From Halpernia frigidisoli (GTDB lineage Bacteria > Bacteroidota > Bacteroidia > Flavobacteriales > Weeksellaceae): a DNA stretch of 64,000 bases. The stretch is from NCBI RefSeq assembly GCF_900113805.1, contig NZ_FOQT01000001.1:434001-498000 (forward strand), in the 5' to 3' direction. Within the stretch, counting starts at the first letter, position 1, and each line of letters begins with the position of its first letter. Shown here piece by piece: positions 36,060 through 44,421 of the stretch. The notes below the pieces were generated by a model. That model was not told the DNA's origin. It made no database searches and saw only the letters and a program-made list of their open reading frames with translations. Position numbers and translations under genes: made by a program.

Positions 36060-36465
36060 CAGATAATTCATTTTCATTTTTTCCAGTTACAGGAAAATAT
36101 TTTTTAAGTTCGATACCTGTTTTTAAGATGGCATTTTTTAAACCATCACAAAAATTTTGCTGCGCAAATTCTTTGGTCGCTTCATCATGAATTTTATCCC
36201 AAAAACTTTGTTTTACTACTTCATGAATTCCCGTGTCGCCAATTATTGTAAGATATTTTTGTTCAAAATTAATATGAAACAAAACGGCGTTTCTCTGTGC
36301 CGTATGTTCCATATTTAATGATTTAAAGATCTCAAAGGCGATTTTAGCATTTTGAGTTTCTGTGGTAGAATCTACATGTACACGAATTTCCCCCGTAGAA
36401 TTATTTTCCGCAGTCTGAATGGCTTCTACTAAAGAAGCAAGATCATTATTTGATAAAAACTCCAT
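36040..36465 (-). CDS. TPM-domain protein without signal peptide
   Basis: A 141-residue stand-alone TPM domain (AIQTAENNSTGEIRVHVDSTTE; AVLFHINFEQKYLTIIGDTGIHE). Unlike its neighbour it lacks a signal peptide and membrane helix, so it would stay in the cytoplasm. It follows LemA by three bases and overlaps the next TPM gene, making a tight three-gene operon. Confidence 0.87.
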   Translation of the reverse strand: MEFLSNNDLASLVEAIQTAENNSTGEIRVHVDSTTETQNAKIAFEIFKSLNMEHTAQRNAVLFHINFEQKYLTIIGDTGIHEVVKQSFWDKIHDEATKEFAQQNFCDGLKNAILKTGIELKKYFPVTGKNENELSDEITFS

Positions 36466-36468
36466 TAT

Positions 36469-37074
36469 TTATTTAAAAACTTCCGGTGCTTTTGCTGCGC
36501 CTGCGTCTGCTTTAAAATAAGGTTTCTCTTTAAAGTTGGTAAAATTTGCCAGAATATTATTTGGAAAAGTTTTTATAGAAGTATTGTAATCCTGTGCTGC
36601 CGTATTAAAATAAACTGTTTCCGTTCTCACGCTGTTTTCTATCGCCGTATATTCTCTTTGAAAATTCAAATATTGCTGATCTGCTTTTAAGTTTGGATAG
36701 CTTTCTACAACTGCCATTAATCTGCTTAAAGATCCTGTCAATTCGCCTTGTGCAGCCTGAAATTTCGCCATATCCGCTTCAGTCATATTAGATGGATCGA
36801 TATTAATTGCAGTAGCTTTTGAACGCGCTTCTATAACGTCTGTAAGTGTACTTTTTTCAAAATTTGCGTAAGATTTTACTGTGTTTTCCAAAGCTGGAAT
36901 TAAGTTGGCTCTTTTTTGGTAAACCGTTTCAACATTTGACCATTTTGTGTTTACATTTTGTTCTTTTGTAACAAAATTATTGTAGCCACTTTTACCCCAA
37001 AAGAAAGCAATTGCCGCAATTACCAAGAGAACGATGCCGATTGTTCCGGCGCTCATACAACCTCTGTTTTTCAT
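36469..37074 (-). CDS. LemA family protein
   Basis: A 201-residue protein with one N-terminal membrane helix (about 8-25, AGTIGIVLLVIAAIAFFW) and a long helical domain with the family phrases YNNFVTKEQNVNTKWSNVETVYQKRANLIPALENTVKSYA and AAQDYNTSIKTFPNNILA. The N-terminus faces out and the function is unknown. It is the first gene of LemA-TPM-TPM, with a TATATTTG element 35 bases before the ATG. Confidence 0.93.
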   Translation of the reverse strand: MKNRGCMSAGTIGIVLLVIAAIAFFWGKSGYNNFVTKEQNVNTKWSNVETVYQKRANLIPALENTVKSYANFEKSTLTDVIEARSKATAINIDPSNMTEADMAKFQAAQGELTGSLSRLMAVVESYPNLKADQQYLNFQREYTAIENSVRTETVYFNTAAQDYNTSIKTFPNNILANFTNFKEKPYFKADAGAAKAPEVFK

Positions 37075-37107
37075 AGTTTAATTTTTTATAATGTTAAATT
37101 TGCGGAT

Positions 37108-37115
37108 CAAATATA
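37108..37115 (-). promoter_or_regulatory. -7 promoter element of the LemA operon
   Basis: The minus strand reads TATATTTG (TAnnTTTG) in the gap shared with the divergent folA gene. Confidence 0.4.
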
Positions 37116-37127
37116 CAAATTATGTCT

Positions 37128-37135
37128 TAAATTTG
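37128..37135 (+). promoter_or_regulatory. -7 promoter element of folA
   Basis: TAAATTTG matches TAnnTTTG, 18 bases before the folA ATG. A TTG at 37100 is 25 bases away, slightly too far for the ideal spacing. Confidence 0.4.
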
Positions 37136-37152
37136 CCGAAAATAATAATTGA

Positions 37153-37644
37153 ATGGTTACGTTGATAGTTGCGATGGGTGAGAATAATGAAATTGGCTAT
37201 AAAAACCAGCTTCTTTGGCATCTTCCGAAAGATTTAAAACATTTTAAAGAATTGACAACTGATCATCCGATAATAATGGGTCGGAAAACTTTTGAAAGTA
37301 TAGGTAAAGTGTTGCCAAACCGCACCAATATTGTGATCAGCAATAAAGACGATTGGTTTGAAGAAGGAATATTGATCGTGGGAAGTATTAAGGAAGCTAT
37401 TAAGTTCGCAAAAAAAATTAATGAAGAAATATTCGTGATTGGTGGTGGAAGTATTTATGGACAAACTATCGAATTTGCGGATGTTTTAAAAGTGACTTTG
37501 GTAAAAACTGCGTTAAAAGCCGATACTTTTTTTCCAAAAATTAAAGGAAAAGAATTTTTAAAAACCGAGGAGATCTGCCATGAAGCAGACGAAAATAATG
37601 AGTTTGATTTTTGTTTTCAAACCTGGGAACGGAAAAAAAACTGA
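37153..37644 (+). CDS. folA: Dihydrofolate reductase
   Basis: A 163-residue enzyme reducing dihydrofolate to tetrahydrofolate with NADPH. The opening VTLIVAMGENNEIGYKNQLLWHLPKDLKHF contains the substrate-loop Trp and the catalytic acid Asp. IIMGRKTFESIGKVLPNRTNIVIS and IFVIGGGSIYGQTIEFADVLKVT complete the fold. Length is normal. It is not next to thyA here and is divergent from the LemA operon. Confidence 0.96.
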   Translation: MVTLIVAMGENNEIGYKNQLLWHLPKDLKHFKELTTDHPIIMGRKTFESIGKVLPNRTNIVISNKDDWFEEGILIVGSIKEAIKFAKKINEEIFVIGGGSIYGQTIEFADVLKVTLVKTALKADTFFPKIKGKEFLKTEEICHEADENNEFDFCFQTWERKKN

Positions 37645-37679
37645 TCAAATCGGAATCTAAAAACAAAGTGTTTTAAACT

Positions 37680-37709
37680 TTGAAATCTAAATTTCGAATT
37701 CTATCTTTG
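37680..37709 (+). promoter_or_regulatory. Promoter of the 37728 gene
   Basis: TTG (37680-37682) and TATCTTTG (37702-37709) are 19 bases apart, a full Bacteroidetes consensus, 18 bases before the ATG. Confidence 0.75.
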
Positions 37710-37727
37710 CACCTTTAAAATAATTAA

Positions 37728-38291
37728 ATGAACAAGTATATAAAATTTTTATTTGCCGCCTTAATGATCGCTGCTGGAATTTTCCTGATGTTAAACAGAA
37801 ACATAGGTTGGGGAATTGTTGTTGTGATTTTAGCTGGAATCCCAATATTTTTATTTTTTAAAAATGAAATTATATTATTGGCTTTTCTGCAATTACGAAA
37901 ACAAAAAATGGATAAAGCTGCAGATTGGTTGACGAGTATCACAGATTATGAAAAACAACTGCACAAATCTCAATATGGTTATTACCACTATTTACAAGGC
38001 TTAACTTTAGCCGAACATCAACCGCAAAAAGTAGAACCATACATGAAAAAAGCCCTGGAGTTTGGTTTAAATATGAAGCATGATCGCGCAATGGCGACAT
38101 TAAATATTGCTGCAGGTGCTTTACAAAAGGGTAGAAGACAGGAAGGCGCAAGACTTTTAGAGGAAGCAAAAAAACTGGATACTGCCGGAATGATGACTGA
38201 ACAAATAAAGATGCTTAAAGACCAAATGAAATTACCAACGATGCAAAAACATATGCATAATCCGAATATGAGAAATAGAGGTAAATTTTAA
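37728..38291 (+). CDS. Membrane protein with helical repeat tail, unknown function
   Basis: A 187-residue protein with two adjacent membrane helices (about 5-24 and 27-50). The rest is a cytoplasmic helical part resembling TPR repeats (LQLRKQKMDKAADWLTSITDYEKQL; ALEFGLNMKHDRAMATLNIAAGALQKGRRQEGARLLEEAKKLD). It ends in a His/Met/Asn-rich tail. No specific family function is known to me. It has its own promoter and terminator. Confidence 0.7.
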   Translation: MNKYIKFLFAALMIAAGIFLMLNRNIGWGIVVVILAGIPIFLFFKNEIILLAFLQLRKQKMDKAADWLTSITDYEKQLHKSQYGYYHYLQGLTLAEHQPQKVEPYMKKALEFGLNMKHDRAMATLNIAAGALQKGRRQEGARLLEEAKKLDTAGMMTEQIKMLKDQMKLPTMQKHMHNPNMRNRGKF

Positions 38292-38313
38292 AACAATTTC
38301 TTCAATAATATAA

Positions 38314-38346
38314 AATCCCGAAAATTAATTTTCGGGATTTTTTTTA
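38314..38346. terminator. Bidirectional terminator
   Basis: AATCCCGAAAATT and AATTTTCGGGATT form a perfect stem with a T run on the right (38337-38346), between convergent genes. Confidence 0.88.
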
Positions 38347-38348
38347 TT

Positions 38349-38984
38349 CTACATTTCAGAATTATTTTTGTCAGACCAGTAAAACTTAGGTATTTCCCAT
38401 TGAAATTTCACCGCTAAAGTTCGCACCGCAACTATTGTTATAATGGTGAAAATTTGCACAAATGTGTAGGAAAATGTTAGGTATTTTACAGCGAACAAAA
38501 AAACTGCGCCGCCAATAATACAAGCCGTGGCGTAGATTTCTTTTCTAAAAATTAGTGGAATTCTGTTTAACAAAATATCTCTAATAATTCCGCCAAAACA
38601 GCCGGTTATTGTTCCTAATGTCAAACAAATAATAGGATGAAGATGCGCGGAAAGTCCTTTCTGAACACCAATTATGGTAAAAAGTCCTAATCCGATACTA
38701 TCAAATAAAAATAGAGTGACACGAAATTTATTTTCTAAAGATTTAATGAGCATTGCGATCATACACGAGCCGAAAATGACGGCGCAAATAAAAATATCAT
38801 GCATCCAGAAAACCGGTACGCCAATTAAAATATCACGCACAGTTCCGCCACCAACGGACGTAACGAAAGAAATAATTAAGACACCGAAAGGATCAAAGCG
38901 TTTTTGCATCGCAGCAAACGCGCCCGACATTGCAAAGGAAATCGTTCCTAAAATTTCGATGATAAAATTTAATTGCTCGTGCAT
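38349..38984 (-). CDS. TRIC-type cation channel family protein (YadS/UPF0126)
   Basis: A 211-residue inner-membrane protein with seven helices arranged in a repeated pair. Signature glycines occur in both halves: AMSGAFAAMQKRFDPFGVLIISFVTSVGGGTVRDIL and LTLGTITGCFGGIIRDILLNRIPLI. Prokaryotic TRIC proteins form trimeric potassium/sodium channels. Its start codon lies seven bases from the left repeat of cassette 3. Confidence 0.92.
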   Translation of the reverse strand: MHEQLNFIIEILGTISFAMSGAFAAMQKRFDPFGVLIISFVTSVGGGTVRDILIGVPVFWMHDIFICAVIFGSCMIAMLIKSLENKFRVTLFLFDSIGLGLFTIIGVQKGLSAHLHPIICLTLGTITGCFGGIIRDILLNRIPLIFRKEIYATACIIGGAVFLFAVKYLTFSYTFVQIFTIITIVAVRTLAVKFQWEIPKFYWSDKNNSEM

Positions 38985-38990
38985 GTTTCA

Positions 38991-39447
38991 ATGAGTAATC
39001 TTTAATGAGTAATGAGTAATTTGGAGAATGTTTAATTATCGGGGTAAATTATCTTGTAATTTCTTTTTATAGGTTGTCATCACTTTTACAATTTCATCGC
39101 ATTCCGCTTTTAAGGGATTTAATTTTTCAGTTGATAAATATGACATCTCTTCAATTACTTCTAACCAAAATTGTGTTTCATCTACTTCTTCTACAACGAC
39201 GCACAATTTTGCAAATTTTTCTTTTTCAGATCTTGCTCTTCCAACTGCTCTATAATTTGCAGCAACCGAGGTCGAAGACCTATAAATTTGTTTTCTTATG
39301 ACAGCTAAATCTTCTGAATATTTCAAAACGGAAAGTTCCTTTAAAATTAAAATACAAAGTTTTTTAGTTCTGTCCCTAAAAATTTGATTGTAATCGAGAT
39401 TACTCATCATTTAATTTATTACTTATTAAAGATTGCTTATTACTCAT
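38991..39447. mobile_element. Repeat-bracketed four-helix-bundle cassette 3 (between coaD and the TRIC gene)
   Basis: The gene at 39036-39410 is flanked by imperfect inverted repeats. The left arm, 38991-39020, is made of ATGAGTAAT units around TCTTTAATGAGTAATGAG. The right arm, 39411-39447, reads on the minus strand ATGAGTAATAAGCAATCTTT followed by AATAAGTAATAAATTAA. The right arm holds the stop codon of coaD (complement of 39444-39446). The arm sequence differs from cassettes 1 and 2. Confidence 0.5.
39036..39410 (-). CDS. Four-helix-bundle protein, 23S rRNA-IVP family (cassette 3)
   Basis: A 124-residue member of the family seen at 7401 and 8945. The family phrase is VIRKQIYRSSTSVAANYRAVGRARSEKEKFAKLCVVVEEVDETQFWLEV (residues about 38-86). 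The subgroup (SVAANYRA) differs again from the other two, so three distinct lineages of the family occur in one 64-kb window. It sits between coaD and the TRIC gene on their strand and is bracketed by inverted repeats. Role unknown. Confidence 0.92.
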   Translation of the reverse strand: MMSNLDYNQIFRDRTKKLCILILKELSVLKYSEDLAVIRKQIYRSSTSVAANYRAVGRARSEKEKFAKLCVVVEEVDETQFWLEVIEEMSYLSTEKLNPLKAECDEIVKVMTTYKKKLQDNLPR

Positions 39448-39905
39448 ACTCTTACCGCATCCGGAACCAAAATTTCATAATTACCTTTAAATGAAATGAT
39501 TTCCCGCACAATACTGCTGCTTATGAAAGATTTTCCGGCAGATGTTAGAAGAAAAATAGTTTCGATTTTATTGTCCTGTGTCAAAGTTCGGTTGGTTTGT
39601 GCGATGGCTTTTTCAAATTCAAAATCTGCGGGATTTCTTAAGCCTCGAAGAATAAAATTAACGTCTTTACTTCGGCAATAATCGATGGTTAAACCTTCAA
39701 AAGAATCAACCTCTACATTTGGGAAATTTTTAAAAGTTTTTTTAATGAAGTCCATTCTTTGTTCGATTGAAAACATATATTTCTTTTGAGAATTTTGGCC
39801 AATTGCAATAATTATTTTGTCAAAAAGCGGCACCGCTCTTTCTACAATATCGAAATGACCAAGCGTGATAGGATCAAATGAACCCGGAAATACTGCAGTT
39901 TTCAT
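39444..39905 (-). CDS. coaD: Phosphopantetheine adenylyltransferase
   Basis: A 153-residue enzyme forming dephospho-CoA from 4'-phosphopantetheine and ATP. The nucleotidyltransferase motif is GSFDPITLGHFDIVERA (residues about 8-24), with the substrate-binding NFILRGLRNPADFEFEKAIAQTNR and the C-terminal ISSSIVREI. The last residues (VRV) and stop run into the repeat arm of cassette 3. It lies downstream of ddl on the same strand. Confidence 0.96.
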   Translation of the reverse strand: MKTAVFPGSFDPITLGHFDIVERAVPLFDKIIIAIGQNSQKKYMFSIEQRMDFIKKTFKNFPNVEVDSFEGLTIDYCRSKDVNFILRGLRNPADFEFEKAIAQTNRTLTQDNKIETIFLLTSAGKSFISSSIVREIISFKGNYEILVPDAVRV

Positions 39906-39983
39906 ATAAATTAATTTTAGATTTTATATTATTAATTTTAGATTTAATCACTTTATTTGAAATCTAAAATTAAACTTTTATAA

Positions 39984-40964
39984 TTATTTTAAAAGCGCTT
40001 TTTCTACTTCGTTACCGCAAAGATCTTCCAGCGAAATGCCATAAATTTTTGCCTGTTGTGGTAAGATACTTGCCGGCGAAAATCCTGGATTGGTATTCAT
40101 TTCCAACATATATGGCGTACCGTCCATTATTATAAACTCTGAACGAGAAAAACCGCTCATTCCCAAAGAGTTGTAAGCTTTTTTGGCAATATTTTCAATT
40201 TTTATCCGTGTATCTTCATCAATTCTAGCTGGTGTGATTTCCTGTGAAGCACCTTCATATTTAGCTTCATAATCAAAAAATTCATTTTCTGACACAATTT
40301 CTGTAATTCCTAAAACTATTGTTTCACCTTTATAATCAAGAACGCCAACTGAAACTTCCATACCATCTAAAAAGCTTTCAATTAAAATTTCATCGTCTTC
40401 CGCAAAAGCAAAATCAATAGCTTTTTGTAGATTTTTAATGTCTTTTAATTTTGTAATTCCCAATGAAGAACCGGATTGATTTGGTTTAACAAAAACCGGC
40501 AATCCTAATTTCTCAATAACTTCATCTTCGGAAACGCTTTCTCCTTTTCTCAAATAGATACTTTTTGCGGAAAGAATATTATATTTTGAAAGGACTGCAA
40601 GTGTGTCTTTTTTGTTAAACGTTAAAGCGCTTTGGTAAAAATTACAACCTGTATATTTTTGATGAACCGCGTCCCAATAAGCCTGCAAAATACCATTTTC
40701 GCCGGGCGTTCCGTGGATAATATTGAAACAAACGTCAAATTTTAAATTTTGTCCGTCAAGATCAACGCTGAAATCATTTTTGTTTATTTCAATTTTTTCA
40801 CCATCATCTTTTATGAAAAACCAACCTTCTTTTAAAACCTGTACTTTAAATACATTATAAAGGTATTTATTTAAAGAATCAAAAATGAGTTGTCCACTTT
40901 TGAGTGAAACTACAGATTCATTGGAATAGCCGCCCATTACGACTGCAATATTTTTCTTTGTCAT
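39984..40964 (-). CDS. ddl: D-alanine--D-alanine ligase
   Basis: An ATP-grasp enzyme of 326 residues that makes the D-Ala-D-Ala dipeptide of peptidoglycan. The start MTKKNIAVVMGGYSNE (ATG 40964) is used. Landmarks are NIIHGTPGENGILQAYWD, FVKPNQSGSSLGITKL, the central ATP-binding ILIESFLDGMEVSVGV and LEMNTNPGFSPASILPQQA. The gene is divergent from the PASTA-protein gene. Confidence 0.96.
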   Translation of the reverse strand: MTKKNIAVVMGGYSNESVVSLKSGQLIFDSLNKYLYNVFKVQVLKEGWFFIKDDGEKIEINKNDFSVDLDGQNLKFDVCFNIIHGTPGENGILQAYWDAVHQKYTGCNFYQSALTFNKKDTLAVLSKYNILSAKSIYLRKGESVSEDEVIEKLGLPVFVKPNQSGSSLGITKLKDIKNLQKAIDFAFAEDDEILIESFLDGMEVSVGVLDYKGETIVLGITEIVSENEFFDYEAKYEGASQEITPARIDEDTRIKIENIAKKAYNSLGMSGFSRSEFIIMDGTPYMLEMNTNPGFSPASILPQQAKIYGISLEDLCGNEVEKALLK

Positions 40965-41078
40965 GTGAGAAAATTTGAAAGGCAAATTTAGATAAATGTT
41001 TTTTGGTAATCATTTATTTTAAAATCTATTTAAAGAATTAAAATTAAAGGAGTCACCAAATCCGAAAAAGAATTTTTA

Positions 41079-41086
41079 TATATTTG
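41079..41086 (+). promoter_or_regulatory. -7 promoter element of the PASTA-protein gene
   Basis: TATATTTG matches TAnnTTTG, 27 bases before the ATG. No TTG is seen at the -33 distance. Confidence 0.4.
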
Positions 41087-41113
41087 CGTTTACATTTTAA
41101 CTAAATAAAAACT

Positions 41114-42124
41114 ATGCTGAAATCAATGTTCCACTGGAAGGTATTGGTAAATTTGCTTCTTGCTTTGGGTATTTTTACCGCACTGGTTTGGCTTACGTTC
41201 AGGTGGTTAGAATTTCACACCAATCACGGCAAAGAGATCGTTGTTCCTACTTTGGTCAATCAATCTGTACAAAATGCCATTAAAATTTTAGATGAACAGG
41301 GTTTAGAATATGAGGTTGACAGTTTAGAATATAATCCAAAATACAAACCTTTTCAGGTTATAAAAATTTATCCTGCTTCTGGATCGCACGTGAAAGATGG
41401 CAGAATCGTTCGTTTGGCAGTAAATCCGCGTTCCTGGGCGCCGGTTTCCGTTCCGGATGTTTTGGATCGGTATAAAGGTTTGGCTTTTAGACAACTGGAA
41501 TTGGTTGGGTTAAAAGTTGGTGACACTATTTATGAGCCAAGTATTCAGCGTGATGCGGTTATCAGAATGCAGTTTAATGGTTCAGTATTAAAACCGGGAA
41601 CTTTAATTCCTAAATTCTCCACTATAGATTTAATTATAGGCGCGGGACCTAGAAGAGATATTACTATTCCGAATTTAGTTGGTTTAACCGTGCAGGAAGC
41701 AAAAGCGATAATCTCTCAAAATCTTTTTGAAGTAGGATTAGTTGATTTTGAAGACGGCGGTAAAGATGAATCTGACCTTGTATATTATCAGGATCCGGAA
41801 AGTTATTCTGTTCGCGATCAGGGAATGCAGATTGATATTTGGGCAAGTAAAAAAACACCAGCCGAAATGGGCGGCAAAATATCGCAGCTAAATTCCATGT
41901 ACCGTATTAAAATTGATACCACAACGCCAACTATTCGGGATTACCAACCGCCGATCTACAGAGAAACGCCTACAATCCCAGAACAGACGCAACCAACTTC
42001 AACTCCGAAAACTTCTACAGAAACAGTGAAGCCAAAGGTTGAAAAAACAACTTCTACACAACCCGCCAAAAAGGAAACGCCGGTCACGGTTAAGCCAAAA
42101 GCTAAAAAAGTGGTTGTAGAATAG
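41114..42124 (+). CDS. PASTA-domain membrane protein
   Basis: A 336-residue protein with one N-terminal membrane helix (about 10-32, VLVNLLLALGIFTALVWLTF) and three extracytoplasmic PASTA domains (about 42-105, 110-180, 185-253; each opening with a V/I-P-x-L/V phrase such as IVVPTLVNQSVQNAIKIL and ITIPNLVGLTVQEAKAII). A Pro/Thr/Lys-rich tail (about 285-336) follows. PASTA domains bind peptidoglycan fragments. No kinase or transpeptidase domain is attached. Divergent ddl and downstream rluD-like genes are conserved company in flavobacteria. Confidence 0.92.
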   Translation: MLKSMFHWKVLVNLLLALGIFTALVWLTFRWLEFHTNHGKEIVVPTLVNQSVQNAIKILDEQGLEYEVDSLEYNPKYKPFQVIKIYPASGSHVKDGRIVRLAVNPRSWAPVSVPDVLDRYKGLAFRQLELVGLKVGDTIYEPSIQRDAVIRMQFNGSVLKPGTLIPKFSTIDLIIGAGPRRDITIPNLVGLTVQEAKAIISQNLFEVGLVDFEDGGKDESDLVYYQDPESYSVRDQGMQIDIWASKKTPAEMGGKISQLNSMYRIKIDTTTPTIRDYQPPIYRETPTIPEQTQPTSTPKTSTETVKPKVEKTTSTQPAKKETPVTVKPKAKKVVVE

Positions 42125-42174
42125 ATAATTAGAAAGCTTTAAGAAAATTAAAGCTTTTTTATTTTAAAACAGTT

Positions 42175-43233
42175 ATGATAAAAGAAGAAGATAAAGAAGA
42201 CGATCTCAATGATGAGAATGAAAATGAGGAGGAAAATACTGGTCTTTACGAACATTTTAATATAAAAGTTGACGCCAATCAATCTTTGCTTAGAATTGAT
42301 AAATATCTTTTAATTTTTCGTCAAAATTCTACCAGAAATAAGGTTTCGCAGGCTTGTCGTGCAGGAAATGTGTTGGTAAATGGAAATGCTGTAAAACAAA
42401 ATTACCGCGTAAAACCCGGCGATGAAATTTCAGTGCTTTTAGCACATCCGCCGCGGGAAAATGTGATTGTTCCCCAGGATATTCCTTTACAAATAATATA
42501 TGAAGATAATGACGTTTTGGTTGTTGATAAAGCAGCCGGAATGGTTGTACATCCAGGTCATGGGAATTGGGACAAAACTTTAATCAATGCGCTGGCGTTT
42601 CATTTTCAAAAGGATAAAAATTTTAAATCAGATCTTGATCGGGTAGGTTTAGTGCATCGCATTGACAAAGACACTTCCGGTTTGCTCGTTATTGCAAAAA
42701 ATGAGTATGCCTTAAGCTATCTCGCAAAGCAGTTTTTTGACCGAAAAACAAAACGCCTTTACTGGGCTTTTGTCTGGGGGAATTTAGCGGAAGAAGAAGG
42801 CACAATTACGGGAAATATTGGCCGACATCCGAAAAACCGGATGCAAATGTTCACTTATGTGGATGGAAGCGAAGGCAAACACGCCGTTACACATTTCAAA
42901 GTTTTAGAAAGGTTTAAATACATGACTTGGGTAGAATGCAAGCTTGAAACGGGAAGAACGCATCAAATAAGGGCTCATTTTAAACATTTAGGCCACACTT
43001 TATTTAATGATGAAAGATACGAAGGTCATCAAATATTAAAAGGAATCAATTTACCAAAATATAAAAAATTTATCCAAAATGTATTTGAAATATTACCAAG
43101 ACACGCTTTACATGCGCACACGCTGGGTTTCGTGCATCCTGTGACGAAAGAAGAAATGTATTTTGAAAGTCCGATGCCCGATGATATGCTTCAAGCCGTA
43201 GAAAAATGGCGAAATTATTTAGAAAACAATTAG
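42175..43233 (+). CDS. RluA-family 23S rRNA pseudouridine synthase, RluD-like
   Basis: A 352-residue enzyme that isomerises uridines in large-subunit rRNA. An acidic N-terminal extension (about 1-25) precedes an S4 RNA-binding domain (SLLRIDKYLLIFRQNSTRNKVSQACRAGNVLVNG). The catalytic domain follows, with VDKAAGMVVHPGHGNW and the active-site Asp in GLVHRIDKDTSGLLVIAK. It ends with LETGRTHQIRAHFKHLGH. It is probably co-transcribed with the PASTA gene. Confidence 0.94.
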   Translation: MIKEEDKEDDLNDENENEEENTGLYEHFNIKVDANQSLLRIDKYLLIFRQNSTRNKVSQACRAGNVLVNGNAVKQNYRVKPGDEISVLLAHPPRENVIVPQDIPLQIIYEDNDVLVVDKAAGMVVHPGHGNWDKTLINALAFHFQKDKNFKSDLDRVGLVHRIDKDTSGLLVIAKNEYALSYLAKQFFDRKTKRLYWAFVWGNLAEEEGTITGNIGRHPKNRMQMFTYVDGSEGKHAVTHFKVLERFKYMTWVECKLETGRTHQIRAHFKHLGHTLFNDERYEGHQILKGINLPKYKKFIQNVFEILPRHALHAHTLGFVHPVTKEEMYFESPMPDDMLQAVEKWRNYLENN

Positions 43234-43281
43234 ATTTTATATTTTTTACTTAAATTTGACGTTATTAGATTTTAAAAAACT

Positions 43282-44232
43282 GTGAAAAAACTTTATATTC
43301 TTTTTTTAATTCAAATATCTGCTATTTCATTTGCGCAGGAAACTTTGCCGATTTATCAGCAATATCTGCTTGATGGTCAGTTTTTAATAAACCCTGCACA
43401 TTATGGGGAAACGGATGATATCGTTTTAAATGGTAATTACCAAAAGCAGTTTTCCAAACTTTCAGAATCTCCAAATGTCCAATCTGTCGGCATTCACGCT
43501 AATATTTTTGACAGAGTGGGTGGCGGAATATCTTTTTTTCGTGATCAAAACGGTCCAATTTCTTCCAACGGAATTACTGCCGGTGCGTCTTATTTTATTC
43601 CGCTAAGTGATGAAGGCGAAAGAAAAGACCAGTTTTCTTTCGGTACGAATGTCAATTTTTATAATTTAAGCTTTGATTATGGCGCTTTAAATCCGCAAGA
43701 CCCGAACGATCCTTTGCTTTATGACGGCAACAATAATATTTTTATAGCTTACGGAAATATTGGTATGCAGGCAACTTTTAAAAACTTTTTCGGTGGCGCC
43801 TCGGTTTTGGATATTCCTTTAAGTAACGACATTCCGATTGTCAATGGTATCGAGCCTTCTCCCACGAAATATATTTTAAATCTTGGTTATGATTATGTTA
43901 TAACCGAAGGCATTTCTGTAGAACCGTCCATTTTAATGAACCTAAATACAAATTCCTCAAAATTAATTGATTATAATCTTTTGGCGAAAGTTTACAGCGA
44001 CACCAATCTTTTCGCGGCAGGAGTAAGTTTTAGAACGGCAAGTGACAATGTTGGAAGTCAGCAGCTTAGTATTTCGCCGATAATTAAAGCAAAAATAAAC
44101 AGATTTACTTTTGGTGCATCTTACAATATGGGTTTATCCGACATTCAAACTTACGGTGGCAGCAGTTTTATGTTGAGCGTTGGTTATAATTTTGAAAATT
44201 TTATTAATCCAAGAGGTTACAGATACAGATAG
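43282..44232 (+). CDS. Type IX secretion system outer-membrane protein, PorP/SprF family
   Basis: A 316-residue outer-membrane beta-barrel protein with a signal peptide (MKKLYILFLIQISAISFAQE). The opening ETLPIYQQYLLDGQFLINPAHYG and the ending SFMLSVGYNFENFINPRGYRYR are typical of PorP/SprF, which partners secreted gliding or T9SS substrates. The start is a GTG at 43282. No large secreted partner gene is next to it, so its substrate is unknown. Confidence 0.9.
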   Translation: MKKLYILFLIQISAISFAQETLPIYQQYLLDGQFLINPAHYGETDDIVLNGNYQKQFSKLSESPNVQSVGIHANIFDRVGGGISFFRDQNGPISSNGITAGASYFIPLSDEGERKDQFSFGTNVNFYNLSFDYGALNPQDPNDPLLYDGNNNIFIAYGNIGMQATFKNFFGGASVLDIPLSNDIPIVNGIEPSPTKYILNLGYDYVITEGISVEPSILMNLNTNSSKLIDYNLLAKVYSDTNLFAAGVSFRTASDNVGSQQLSISPIIKAKINRFTFGASYNMGLSDIQTYGGSSFMLSVGYNFENFINPRGYRYR

Positions 44233-44240
44233 TTTTTTTT

Positions 44241-44326
44241 GGGGGCAGCTTTTCCGCCTTCCGTTCCCGCTTTTTTTATTCCGCTGCGCTCCACAAAAAA
44301 GAGCTCCACTCAAGTCGGGCTGCAAA
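44241..44326 (-). repeat. Interspersed repeat copy 2
   Basis: Read on the minus strand it starts with GCAGCCCGACTTGAGTGGAG and ends with AAAGCGGGAACGGAAGGCGG. The inner part (GAGCTCTTTTTTGTGGAGCG and AATAAAAAAAGC) is AT-rich. It fills the gap between the PorP gene and hemW. Confidence 0.7.
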
Positions 44327-44421
44327 TTTTTGCTGTATTTGAAAATTATTTTAATTTTAATAAGATTTTATTCAAAAAAATTTTCATTTTTCGTACTTCC
44401 TAAAACCTACAAGCTAACTAA

